From Phycisphaerae bacterium (lineage in GTDB: Bacteria; Planctomycetota; Phycisphaerae; Sedimentisphaerales; Anaerobacaceae), in the NCBI GenBank assembly GCA_028714855.1, contig JAQTLP010000006.1:124001-188000 (forward strand): 64,000 nt of DNA, written 5' to 3'. Positions 25,301 through 33,277 of this stretch are shown piece by piece; the stretch's first letter is position 1, and the number at the start of each line of letters is the position of its first letter. Below the pieces are notes generated by a model. The model was not told the DNA's origin. It was given only the letters and a program-made list of their open reading frames with translations, and did no database searches. The translations under genes and the position numbers were made by a program.

Positions 25301-25821
25301 AAACCCAAAAGAGGACTAAGGAAGCGTTGCCGGTCGGGTCTGCTGAAGAGATACGACAGTTAGATGAGCCAACAGAAGCGGAAAAAAAGAAATTTCGAGA
25401 GGGCGTGAATATTATAATCGAATCGCTCAATCAAGAATTTGGTTTTTATATTCCGCCGTTTCAGCGAAAGCTGTATACGTATCTGTTTGCTAAAGCGGCA
25501 AACCTAACGCCGCCACCCGAAATAACCAAAGAGATTGAATCGGACAAATTCAAATCATACGAGGATTGCATAAAGAAATACAACAAACTTTTTGGCAAAC
25601 TACCTGGGATTGCCCAGGAAATTGTGCTGGCAAAATCACTTAAAGCTTTAGAGCCATTAGAGAAGGAATACGAAGAGGAGGTGGTGAGAGACAGGGCAAG
25701 AGATGAATTGATTGATTTTATCCACAATAGCGGACTGTCATACCCCGAACAGACGGATATTTATAAAGGACTTTTGGAGCAAGTGAGGAATAGTGGGTTA
25801 GTGGCGGCCGCCGCAAATTAA
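25288..25821 (+). CDS. Island protein of unknown function before the protease
   Basis: 177 residues, mostly helical and charged (about 40-165). ATG 25288 follows TAGGAG. I do not recognise a family. In tailed phages the gene before the prohead protease is often the portal, but portals are longer (about 380-500 residues) and this sequence shows none of their features. The C-terminus ends in a run of Ala (VAAAAN). Confidence 0.6.
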   Translation: MQSVKTQKRTKEALPVGSAEEIRQLDEPTEAEKKKFREGVNIIIESLNQEFGFYIPPFQRKLYTYLFAKAANLTPPPEITKEIESDKFKSYEDCIKKYNKLFGKLPGIAQEIVLAKSLKALEPLEKEYEEEVVRDRARDELIDFIHNSGLSYPEQTDIYKGLLEQVRNSGLVAAAAN

Positions 25822-25833
25822 GGAAGCAAAAAA

Positions 25834-26631
25834 ATGAGCGACAAGGAAGTCGATTTTAAGTCGTTAGTTGCAAGGATGCAAACCGGCGAGCGTGATTATA
25901 TCGCTCGAATTGAGACAAAAGGGGCTGAGTTTAAAGAGGCTCAGTCCCTTTTTGTCAAATCAATAGACGAAGCCAAGCGGCAGATTGAGGCCGTCGTTTC
26001 GACCGCTGACCTGGACCGCTACGATGAAATCATCGAGCCGGAAGCATTCCGCGAAACGCTCGGTATATATCTTAAAAACCCTATTGTTATCAGCTCTCAC
26101 CAAAATCGATTAGATACCGGCCACAGCAGTGTAGTAGGCCAGGTAATTAAAGCCTGGATTAATGCAAAAGGCCTGCACGTTATTATATGGTTTGCCGAGA
26201 CGGAGCTTGGTAATGAGTTTTGGTATCTTTATAAGAATAAATTTCAGAGGGCATTCAGCGTCGGCTTTATACCGCTGGAATGGAAGGACGAAACTAAAGA
26301 CGGACGGCGAGTGAGGATTCATATCAAAGTGGAGCTGCTCGAAATAAGCTGCGTGCCGGTCCCTGCAAACCGAAACGCCCTGAGCAAATCTAAACAGAGA
26401 AAAGCCGATTTCGTAGCCGAGAAAATCGCTCAGCGGCAGCAGCTTGAAAAGAATGCTGAGGATTATGCGATATTGACTTTTGGTGAGGACGAATACAACA
26501 AGTTTATGACCGGCGACGGACTCGATGCGCTCGAGCCGGATGATGCCGAGGCCGAATTTGACGAAACGGAATTTACCGGCGAAACGGAGTTGGGTTTTGA
26601 GCCGGATTATAGTTCGTATTTTGAGAATTAA
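25834..26631 (+). CDS. HK97-family prohead protease
   Basis: 265 residues of the caudoviral prohead serine protease family (herpesvirus-assemblin-like fold). Catalytic His is H89 in ISSHQNR and Ser is S142 in AFSVGF. The family closing motif ELLEISCVPVPAN (about 167-179) is intact. It matures capsids by cleaving the scaffold or N-terminal delta domain of the shell protein. The acidic C-terminus (about 215-265) could be scaffold-like. It lies just upstream of the capsid gene, the normal order. Confidence 0.92.
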   Translation: MSDKEVDFKSLVARMQTGERDYIARIETKGAEFKEAQSLFVKSIDEAKRQIEAVVSTADLDRYDEIIEPEAFRETLGIYLKNPIVISSHQNRLDTGHSSVVGQVIKAWINAKGLHVIIWFAETELGNEFWYLYKNKFQRAFSVGFIPLEWKDETKDGRRVRIHIKVELLEISCVPVPANRNALSKSKQRKADFVAEKIAQRQQLEKNAEDYAILTFGEDEYNKFMTGDGLDALEPDDAEAEFDETEFTGETELGFEPDYSSYFEN

Positions 26632-26837
26632 AAATTATGACAGATATGCGAGAAATGTTTTTCCGCCGGCCAGCCGCGAGCTGCGGAAGCTACCTTACAT
26701 ATCTTTCGCGGTGCGTAATTGACTGTAGTTTTCAATTCAGTCGGCGGGCGGGCTAAGTCCCACGGCTCGCCTGCTATTTTTCACGTGGGACGTGGGAACG
26801 TGGTAACAATGAAACTATAAATTGAGAGGTTTTATCT
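26632..26837. other. Protease-capsid intergenic segment with hairpin
   Basis: GCGGGCG (26744-26750) pairs with CGCCTGC (26768-26774, one G-U) and is followed by TATTTTT. The direct repeat ACGTGGGACGTGGGAACGTGG follows near 26783. A 39-codon ORF (26638-26757) lacks a ribosome-binding site and is not called. Confidence 0.45.
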
Positions 26838-28028
26838 ATGAAAACGTATGCGACCGCCGAAAAAGTGGCGGAAGGTTTTAAGGCCGCGAGCGAGCGAATA
26901 AGTTCTATCGAGAAGGAATCGCAGGTCTGCTTCCAGGAAACGAAAGAGGCGTTAGGGAGTCTCCAAAAGCAGCTCAGGCTTTATGCCCATTCGATTCTCG
27001 ATAAGAGTATGCAGGCCGGTGAATACCAGGGCTTCTGGCGAAACGATGAACAGGCCAAAGAGTTCGGCTCGCTGGTGCTGGCACTTGCCGGAAGACAATG
27101 CAAGGATATGGGCACAATTGAAAACCCGCTCGGCGGGGCAGTTGTACCCACTGAATTAAGCCGAGTGATGATTCAAAAGCTCGGCCAGTACGGGAAATTC
27201 CGCCGCAATAGCCTGGTTGTTCAAATGGGCAGCGGCAATCAGAAGGTCCCGCGTGTCACTACGGACTTGACGATTTACTGTCCTGACCAGGGCGGGGAAA
27301 TCCAAAAGAGTGACGTCAAGGCCGATATGGTCGGATTAAACACAAGAAAATTCGCCTGTCTGACCGTCATAAACCGCGAGCTTGACGAGGATTCTATCAT
27401 CGGCCTGGGCGAGATTGTCGGCCTCTCTATTACCCGCTCGATGGCGAAAAGAGAGGATGAGGTCGGCTTTATGGGTGACGGCACGTCGGAGTATTTCGGA
27501 ATGCTCGGCATCATCGGTGCGATGTTAAAAATTGCAACTGACCCGTCTGATATTCCTGGCCTTATCATCGGCAGCGGCAACACCTACGCTGAATTGACGC
27601 TCGATGATTTTACCAACGTCGTCGGTCTCTTGCCGAGTGAAGCAGACGACGGTGCAGGGTGGTTTATGAACAAAAAGTTTTATTACGGCACTGTTTATAA
27701 ACTGGCCAGGGCAGCCGGTGTTGCGAACATCTTTGAGATTTTGTCTAACCAGAAGGGCCGTTACCTTATGGGCTATCCGGTCGAGTTTATCCACTGTATG
27801 CCGTATGCGGCAGCCAACAGCCAGATTGTCGCCATACTCGGCGATCTAAAACTCGGTGCCTACCTGGGTGAGCGAAGGATGCTGGAGATTGCCCGCAGCG
27901 ATGAAGTGCTTTTCGGCAATGACCAAATCGCAATCAGAGGCACAGAGCGCATCGACGTTGCAGCTCACGGCGTTGGCGATGCAACCGAGCCAGGCTCGAT
28001 TGTCGCTCTGGCTACTGCTGCCAGTTAA
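26838..28028 (+). CDS. HK97-fold major capsid protein
   Basis: 396 residues. The N-terminal 70 or so are helical (KVAEGFKAASERISSIEKESQ), like a delta/scaffold domain that the protease may remove. The HK97 core follows: GGAVVPTELSRVMIQKL, KVPRVTTDLT, REDEVGFMGDGTSEYFGMLG and, near the end, VFFG-like YLGERRMLEIARSDEVLFGNDQIAIRGTERID. It forms the icosahedral shell. AGAGG lies before the ATG. An encapsulin role is possible in principle, but the dedicated protease argues for a virus-type capsid. Confidence 0.93.
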   Translation: MKTYATAEKVAEGFKAASERISSIEKESQVCFQETKEALGSLQKQLRLYAHSILDKSMQAGEYQGFWRNDEQAKEFGSLVLALAGRQCKDMGTIENPLGGAVVPTELSRVMIQKLGQYGKFRRNSLVVQMGSGNQKVPRVTTDLTIYCPDQGGEIQKSDVKADMVGLNTRKFACLTVINRELDEDSIIGLGEIVGLSITRSMAKREDEVGFMGDGTSEYFGMLGIIGAMLKIATDPSDIPGLIIGSGNTYAELTLDDFTNVVGLLPSEADDGAGWFMNKKFYYGTVYKLARAAGVANIFEILSNQKGRYLMGYPVEFIHCMPYAAANSQIVAILGDLKLGAYLGERRMLEIARSDEVLFGNDQIAIRGTERIDVAAHGVGDATEPGSIVALATAAS

Positions 28029-28114
28029 GCATCTTTGGTTTTTCAGAACAGAAATTTTTTACAGAAAAGATGTCTGAAACTTGTTTTTAACAACATAAAT
28101 TGGAGTCTAAAAAA

Positions 28115-28564
28115 ATGATAGAGGTTCAAGATACCAAACGGGTAATTATGCTCAGGCCCCAGCTTAAAAACAACGGGGCTTTTGAGAATAATACCTACGT
28201 GGATTGTGCCGGTTGGGGACATCTGCGAGTCGAGTTTATTCTCGGCGATACCGATGTTGCGGTTGGCTCAGGCGATGCAGCAACGCCGCCAAAACTTGAG
28301 GAATGCGATACCGAGGGCGGTTCGTATTCGGATATAACCGATGCTGAGCTTGCTGCCGTACTCGCAGCGAATGATGACAATAAGGCTAAGGCAATCGACT
28401 TGTCTTTAACGCATTCGCATAAGCGATTTGTGCGGGTAAACGCTCCAACGGCTGATAACGGCGTTACTGGATGCAATCTCTGTATTATCGCAACACTGTC
28501 CAAACCAAACATTGGTCCAAAGGATGCAGACGGCCAGGGATTGGCCGAGTTGGTTGTGGTGTGA
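28115..28564 (+). CDS. Small head-associated protein, unknown
   Basis: 149 residues, beta-rich (VDCAGWGHLRVEFILGDTDVAVGS, later KRFVRVNAPTADNGVTGCNLCIIATL). Its pattern recalls the small proteins often encoded next to capsid genes in tailed phages. They may be decoration or neck proteins, but no function is established here. ATG 28115 follows GGAG; the frame is open further upstream from a TTG. Confidence 0.65.
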   Translation: MIEVQDTKRVIMLRPQLKNNGAFENNTYVDCAGWGHLRVEFILGDTDVAVGSGDAATPPKLEECDTEGGSYSDITDAELAAVLAANDDNKAKAIDLSLTHSHKRFVRVNAPTADNGVTGCNLCIIATLSKPNIGPKDADGQGLAELVVV

Positions 28565-28578
28565 TTTGTTTACGGCGG

Positions 28579-28661
28579 CCAGGCCAGCGGGATGTATCGG
28601 TGGCCTGGCTGTTTGAACCCACATAGCTGTAATCAGGGCGGAGATTCGGGTTACCGCCCTG
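28579..28661 (+). other. Two perfect RNA hairpins between head and tail genes
   Basis: CCAGGCCA (28579-28586) with TGGCCTGG (28601-28608), then CAGGGCGG (28634-28641) with CCGCCCTG (28654-28661). Both stems are 8 bp without mismatch. The first is followed by only three T, so they may slow or end transcription, or stabilise mRNA ends. Confidence 0.6.
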
Positions 28662-28684
28662 GTTGCAGCGTTAAAGAGTGAAAA

Positions 28685-30358
28685 ATGACCAAAGAAATAA
28701 ACATACACGTTAAGACTACAGGGACACCCCAGACAAAGCAGGACTTTAAAGAGCTTGGCCAGTCCGGTCAAATGGTTGGCCAGGATATTGCTGCAGGGCA
28801 AAAACAGGCCGGAGCTGCTACAGAGGAAAGCACAAAAAAAATATCGGGAATGGGGCGGATATTAGAGAACGTTGCTACGCAGGCTAAGGCTTACATTGTA
28901 GCTTTTATTGGCTGGAAAGCTGTACAGGAAGTACTCAATTTTATAATTGAAAAGCTTGAGCGCATCGCACGGCTTCAAAATGAGGTTTACGAAAAATCAC
29001 TTACCTTTTCCGATATTGGCCAGCGCATAGAATTTCAAACCGGCACTACCGGCCAGCAGCAATACTGGACAGAGCAGGCCCTGAAAATTCAAAAAGCCGG
29101 AGCGTTGTCAAATCCTGCGGTTGCACAGCAGATGATGATTTCCGCCGATATTGCTTTTGCTAAACAGGGCGGCATTAAGAACCCGCAAGTTTTAAGTATG
29201 CTCACAGAGTTTTCGCCCTTTTTTGGTGCTGCCGGATTAGGGCCGGATGAAGTTTCCAAAGTATTTGAATTTGCCGGGACAGCGGGAATCGCACCGACAA
29301 CCGGAGCTTGGAAACAGTATTTTTCACAGCTACAGGCAGGGTTTACGTCAAGCAAAGCAACAAACTTCGGTGAATTTATGACCGGCCTGCAAAAAGGCGG
29401 GACCGCATATATGGCAATGGGCGGGACATTGCCGGAAGCAATAAGTGCATTCAGTGGAGCTCGCAGCGTGATGGCAAATGAGGCCCTTGCCGCTACACTT
29501 GTCGAACAAATCGCCAGATTATCAGCGGGCGGTTATGAAAAACCGCGAGCTGCTATCGAAAAAGGACTCGGCGTAAAATGGTCTCAGCTTTCAATGGACC
29601 AGCGGACGGCTGCCGTGCTGCAATATGTAGGCAGTATTCCAGGATCACAGAGAGCACAAAGGCTGACAGCCCAGGGCTTCCCTGCTGAGATGACAACACA
29701 GATAAGCAAAATGGTTACGCCGGAAGCAATGGGTGCAATGGCTGCAACCCGCGAGGCGGTATCAGCAGCAGAACCTGCCGCTGTTGACCAGCAGGCCCAG
29801 GCGTATCTGGATTCTGTACTTGGTAAATCACGTCAAACTGAGGCTGACATAGCTGCCAAACAAATGGAGGCAGGTCCGAAATTCGCCGACTGGCAAACAA
29901 GACTTAAAAAGGCCAAAGCCGAGCACGAAATTTTAGTTGCTAAAGGCCAGGACCGGATGCTGATGAGTGACATTATAGAGCCATACGTAATGGCAATGGA
30001 GGGGCTCGACAAAGACTTAACTGCTTTGATAGGTGAACTGCCGGAAGGTGAACGCAGAGAAAAAGCGATAGAGTTGCAGGGTAATATTCAAAAAACTATT
30101 ACTGCTATGCAGCCAGGGCTATGGCTTGGTTTGGGAATTCTTCCAGCATACGGAATCAGAAAGTTTTTTGAAAAAGGCGGAGCTGCCAAGCTGGGTTATA
30201 ATTTGTCGCAAAGATTTGACGCGATTGCAGCCGAAAGTGCTCCACAAACCATCAACAATGAGTTCCATTACCACCATGAACACATTACGAACTACAATCC
30301 TATGCAAGGCAGGGATGATAATAGAGGCGGCAGAGCCAAGCCGGAAGATTTACTTTAA
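28685..30358 (+). CDS. Tail tape-measure-like protein
   Basis: 557 residues. The N-terminus (MTKEINIHVKTTGTPQTKQD) and helical body resemble the start of tape-measure proteins. A hydrophobic segment lies at about 73-90 (AYIVAFIGWKAVQEVLNFII), long Ala/Gln-rich helices follow, and the polar tail has NNEFHYHHEHITNYNPMQG. It is short for the family, implying a short tail if functional. No tail tube, sheath, baseplate or portal gene accompanies it, so the assignment rests on this protein alone. Confidence 0.6.
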   Translation: MTKEINIHVKTTGTPQTKQDFKELGQSGQMVGQDIAAGQKQAGAATEESTKKISGMGRILENVATQAKAYIVAFIGWKAVQEVLNFIIEKLERIARLQNEVYEKSLTFSDIGQRIEFQTGTTGQQQYWTEQALKIQKAGALSNPAVAQQMMISADIAFAKQGGIKNPQVLSMLTEFSPFFGAAGLGPDEVSKVFEFAGTAGIAPTTGAWKQYFSQLQAGFTSSKATNFGEFMTGLQKGGTAYMAMGGTLPEAISAFSGARSVMANEALAATLVEQIARLSAGGYEKPRAAIEKGLGVKWSQLSMDQRTAAVLQYVGSIPGSQRAQRLTAQGFPAEMTTQISKMVTPEAMGAMAATREAVSAAEPAAVDQQAQAYLDSVLGKSRQTEADIAAKQMEAGPKFADWQTRLKKAKAEHEILVAKGQDRMLMSDIIEPYVMAMEGLDKDLTALIGELPEGERREKAIELQGNIQKTITAMQPGLWLGLGILPAYGIRKFFEKGGAAKLGYNLSQRFDAIAAESAPQTINNEFHYHHEHITNYNPMQGRDDNRGGRAKPEDLL

Positions 30359-30402
30359 AACGACTTTAAACAGGTTATAATTACAAGTTAACAGATAAAA
30401 AA

Positions 30403-30849
30403 ATGCCAAAAATCGCTGAAAAAAAATGTAAAAAGTGCGAGCAAGTAAAGCCTTCCTCTGATTTTTTCAGAGACAAAAATATAAAATCTGATGGCCTGAA
30501 AGCTATTTGCAAAGAGTGTTTTATGAACACCCCAGCTAAAGGCTTAGAAAATGAGAATCAAATCAACAGCGTAATACGAGAAATGGCTGAATTACAAGCC
30601 AACATAGACCACGAAAAGGCATTATGCGAAACCCGTATTTCACTGGTTAAGAAATACACAGATGAAATTATCGAACCCTCCACTTCTCACCAAACGTTTT
30701 TACAAACAATGCTTTTGACTTTCCTAAAAAAGCAGAAAATTAAAAGGTTCTCTCGCCAGTATCGTTTCGGCGTTATATCTTTTTCTCGCGGTAAACTGAG
30801 ATTACGCCTTGATGCTGACCTGGCAAAACAAATGATGGAGAAGCCGTGA
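30403..30849 (+). CDS. Zinc-ribbon island protein
   Basis: 148 residues. Two Cys pairs, CKKC at about 9-12 and CKEC at about 37-40, form a zinc ribbon. That arrangement is common in phage proteins related to HNH endonucleases, but no HNH catalytic motif is present. The rest is helical and basic. It follows the tape-measure gene by 44 nt. Function unknown. Confidence 0.65.
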   Translation: MPKIAEKKCKKCEQVKPSSDFFRDKNIKSDGLKAICKECFMNTPAKGLENENQINSVIREMAELQANIDHEKALCETRISLVKKYTDEIIEPSTSHQTFLQTMLLTFLKKQKIKRFSRQYRFGVISFSRGKLRLRLDADLAKQMMEKP

Positions 30850-31277
30850 AACTGACTATAATCAAAAACAGTTTATTAGCCGTTATTCGGGTGTTTGGGT
30901 TTTTTCTATGGTTGATTACAAGCTATATGCAGCGGCGGGTGACGCAGTTAATGGTATGCTCGCCCCTGATGAATCCTTACTTACCCAAAACCAAACCGCT
31001 TAACTGTTCCGAGCGAGAATGTGCGGTCCAGCAAATTTTAAGTATGTGGGAGAAAAAGAGTAACTGGACGGTTGCGAATGACCGGCGAAGGTTTGAGGCT
31101 ACAGAGTGGGGCCAGCAGGTAGCCAGAGATAATCCTGACCGTCATTTATACGCCGTGTTGTATCCTACCAGGAAGGAAAATTTAGCCCGCATCGCCAACG
31201 TGCTCCGAGCAATGGACGCCGAGGCATTCGCCAGGGTAATGCGGAATGCCGAGAAGATTCGATGCGACAAGCATTAG
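30846..31277 (+). CDS. Last island gene, unknown, with N-terminal hydrophobic helix
   Basis: 143 residues from a GTG start that overlaps the previous stop (GTGA), with GGAG upstream. A hydrophobic segment (about 10-27, LLAVIRVFGFFLWLITSYM) could be a membrane helix, as in some holins. The remainder is soluble and basic (FEATEWGQQVARDNPDRHLYAVLYP). No family recognised. Confidence 0.55.
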   Translation: MKLTIIKNSLLAVIRVFGFFLWLITSYMQRRVTQLMVCSPLMNPYLPKTKPLNCSERECAVQQILSMWEKKSNWTVANDRRRFEATEWGQQVARDNPDRHLYAVLYPTRKENLARIANVLRAMDAEAFARVMRNAEKIRCDKH

Positions 31278-31650
31278 TTTTACTAATATTTTAGTTGTCT
31301 AAAGTGTAGCTATATCGCCATTTTTTGGTGTTAAGATAGGCAAAATAGAGGTGGGGGTAGTCTAAGCATATCAATGATAACCAGGTGTCCAAAGCTTGTC
31401 CCATTTCTTGTAACTTTTTCCCATTTTGAAAGTTAAACTACAACAATTACACTTCTGTTAATGACCAGAAACAAGCGACCATTAACCAACAAACGCCCGA
31501 TAAAAAACCCAAAATCAGCATTTTTAACAAAAAAAACAAAGATTTTTTCTATAAACCTTGTTATTTTACCTAAATATCCTAAATTATCTATTTTAACATT
31601 GCCGATAGACTTCTTAATTGAAGGAACGACTTTTTATGGAGATTTAAGTT
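31278..31650. other. Right flank of the island, AT-rich
   Basis: 373 nt with the right inverted-repeat copy, a second TTCCCATTTT core 20 bp beyond it, and long A/T runs. It has no supported gene. Upstream of the PilZ gene the sequence contains GGAG nine nt before the ATG. Confidence 0.45.
31396..31419 (-). repeat. Right copy of the island's 24-nt inverted repeat
   Basis: On the plus strand TTGTCCCATTTCTTGTAAC followed by TTTTT. It is inverted relative to 23387-23410 with one mismatch. A second related core (CCCATTT at 31420-31426) lies 20 bp away, so at least two sites occur at this end. Confidence 0.85.
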
Positions 31651-31968
31651 ATGGAGACCTTAATAGAACAGCGTAAGGACACCCGAACCGCCCTTTCCTG
31701 GCCCGTAAGCATTTGGCTGCCTGAAGCTAACAGATTTTTCAATGGCCGAAGCTTCAATATCAGCAAAACCGGCGTTTTTATAAAGTTACCCATGACAACG
31801 CCGATTCGGCTGGGCCATACCGTGGAAATCAATTTCCCGCGGACAGAGGAATTAGCAAAAGAAAAAGGACAATTTGCCCGCATTAAAAGCGGCAAGGTAG
31901 TTAGGGTTGAGCGCAAAGATATTCTTAGAGATGCCAATATCGGCGTCGCTGTTAAGTTTGAGCAATAA
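31651..31968 (+). CDS. PilZ-domain protein, probable cyclic-di-GMP receptor
   Basis: 105 residues, a single PilZ domain. The N-terminal arginine motif (RKDTRTAL, RxxxR) and the downstream NISKTGVFI (N/D-x-S-x-x-G) are the two ligand-binding signatures. A closing GVAVKFE strand is typical. It stands alone beside the island and could read cyclic-di-GMP controlled by the HD-GYP and GGDEF proteins in this window. The target is not evident. Confidence 0.85.
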   Translation: METLIEQRKDTRTALSWPVSIWLPEANRFFNGRSFNISKTGVFIKLPMTTPIRLGHTVEINFPRTEELAKEKGQFARIKSGKVVRVERKDILRDANIGVAVKFEQ

Positions 31969-31989
31969 CAAAACAGTGGTTTTGGCTAA

Positions 31990-32043
31990 GTAATTTCGCA
32001 GCCCGTAGGTATTCTCCAGAAATGCGGATGAGGGAGGAGCGGA
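31990..32043 (+). other. Possible structured RNA upstream of a terminator
   Basis: TTCGCA (about 31992-31997) can pair with TGCGGA (about 32022-32027) around GCCCGTAGGTATTCTCC, followed by a purine-rich stretch that runs straight into the terminator hairpin. This layout is seen in riboswitch aptamer-terminator pairs, but I could not match a known class. Confidence 0.3.
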
Positions 32044-32079
32044 CGACTGATGACCGGGAAGGTTATCAGTCGTTTTTTT
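32044..32079 (+). terminator. Rho-independent terminator before the tsaC fusion gene
   Basis: CGACTGAT (32044-32051) pairs perfectly with ATCAGTCG (32065-32072), followed by seven T (32073-32079). It lies 76 nt after the PilZ stop and 77 nt before the next start. It could end the PilZ transcript or regulate the downstream gene. Confidence 0.85.
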
Positions 32080-32155
32080 GCGCTGTGGAACTCGAACAAT
32101 TTAAGCGGGGCGGAAAATCTTGTAATCGGGGGTGGTTTAGTGTATTTTTAGAATA

Positions 32156-33277
32156 ATGGAGACAAAGATAATTAAAATTGACCCTGTAAAAATTGACGCG
32201 GCGGAAATTAAGAAAGCGGCACAGGTAGTCGATGCCGGGGGGTTAGTGGCTTTTCCAACTGAAACAGTCTATGGAATCGCCTGCAGGGTCGAAACTGACT
32301 CGCTGGCAAAGCTCAATAACCTCAAGGGCAGAAGTTTTGATAAATATTACACGCTACATATCGGCAAAGCGGCCTATGTTGAAAAATACGTGCCAGCGGT
32401 GGGATTACGGGCAAAAAAACTGATTAAGAACTGCTGGCCCGGGCCATTGACTATAGTTTTTGAATTAACTGAAAGCGATATCGAAAAGCAAAAAAAGAAT
32501 CTGAAAAAAGAGGTTTTTGAGAACCTGTATAAAGATAATTCCATAGGCATTCGCTGTCCCGATAACGCGATAGCTGCAATGCTGCTGCAAGAAACGCAAC
32601 ATCCCGTAGTTGCGCCAAGTGCGAATAAAACGGGTCAGCTGGCGGCAACGGATGCAGAGCAGGTTTTGGCACAATTTTCAGGTCAGATTGACTTGCTGCT
32701 GGATGGAGGACCTTGCAAATACAAAAAAAGCAGCACTGTTGTTAAAATAGGTAAAAACGGGCTTGAGATTTTGAGGGAAGGCGCGTATTCCAAAGAAAAG
32801 CTGGAAGAGATATCGAAGGTCAAATTTTTGTTTGTATGCACGGGCAATACATGCAGAAGTCCTATGGCAGAGGGGATGTTTCGCAAATTTCTGGCGGAAA
32901 AATTACAATGCAAGGTTGACCAGCTCGACAAAATAGGTTATAAGGTATCTTCTGCCGGTTTGATGGATATGGCAGGCTCGCTAGCAAGTGAGGAAGCGAT
33001 AGCGGCTTGTGCGGCCAAAGGGATTGATATAAAAGCTCATAAGAGCACAACACTGACCCGACAGCTTGTTGAAGAGAGCGATTTTGTATTTGCTATGACG
33101 CGAATGCACCGCGAACGAGTTGTTGCTTTGTGCCCTGAAGCTGCAAACAAGTGTATACTACTGGCAGGGAATAAGGAAATTGTTGACCCTATAAGTCAAT
33201 CGCAGCGGGTTTTTAACGAGTGTGCAGAATCGATAGAAGAAGCTGCGAGAGAAAGGATTAGTGAATTTTGGATATGA
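32156..33277 (+). CDS. TsaC/Sua5 fused to a low-molecular-weight (arginine-type) phosphatase
   Basis: 373 residues. Residues about 15-215 are a Sua5/YrdC threonylcarbamoyl-AMP synthase domain (FPTETVYGIA, KNCWPGPLT, VAPSANKTG). Residues about 222-373 are a low-molecular-weight phosphatase domain with the P-loop CTGNTCRS (C228 to R234) and a C-terminal DPIS loop. Thr232 matches the Thr that gives Bacillus YwlE phospho-arginine specificity; tyrosine-type enzymes have Ile there. In B. subtilis ywlC, ywlE and rpiB (ywlF) are neighbours, so this looks like a fusion of a conserved cluster. No McsB kinase is in the window. Confidence 0.92.
   Translation: METKIIKIDPVKIDAAEIKKAAQVVDAGGLVAFPTETVYGIACRVETDSLAKLNNLKGRSFDKYYTLHIGKAAYVEKYVPAVGLRAKKLIKNCWPGPLTIVFELTESDIEKQKKNLKKEVFENLYKDNSIGIRCPDNAIAAMLLQETQHPVVAPSANKTGQLAATDAEQVLAQFSGQIDLLLDGGPCKYKKSSTVVKIGKNGLEILREGAYSKEKLEEISKVKFLFVCTGNTCRSPMAEGMFRKFLAEKLQCKVDQLDKIGYKVSSAGLMDMAGSLASEEAIAACAAKGIDIKAHKSTTLTRQLVEESDFVFAMTRMHRERVVALCPEAANKCILLAGNKEIVDPISQSQRVFNECAESIEEAARERISEFWI

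Larger units (their letters stand above)
22800..31430. mobile_element. Phage-like island with HK97 capsid module (satellite or degenerate prophage)
   Basis: Approximate limits are taken from the repeat regions. Contents: divergent XRE regulator, small early genes, HK97-type protease, major capsid protein, small head-associated protein, tape-measure-like protein, zinc-ribbon protein and an unknown. I see no integrase or transposase, terminase, portal, tail tube, lysis or replication gene. A 24-nt inverted repeat with one mismatch (23387-23410 and 31396-31419) brackets the genes, and further copies of its AAATGGGACAA core lie on the left. No target-site duplication or att direct repeat was found by eye. 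Confidence 0.75.

Noticed and set aside
26638-26757. 39-codon ORF between protease and capsid
   Set aside because: No ribosome-binding site, no recognisable sequence, and it overlaps the hairpin region.
26838-28028. Encapsulin nanocompartment interpretation
   Set aside because: A dedicated HK97 protease, a probable N-terminal scaffold region and a tape-measure-like gene point to a virus-type capsid; no cargo enzyme with a targeting peptide is adjacent. Not excluded outright.
28100-28114. Upstream TTG start for the head-associated protein
   Set aside because: The ATG at 28115 has a GGAG site at good spacing; the TTG lies within that site.
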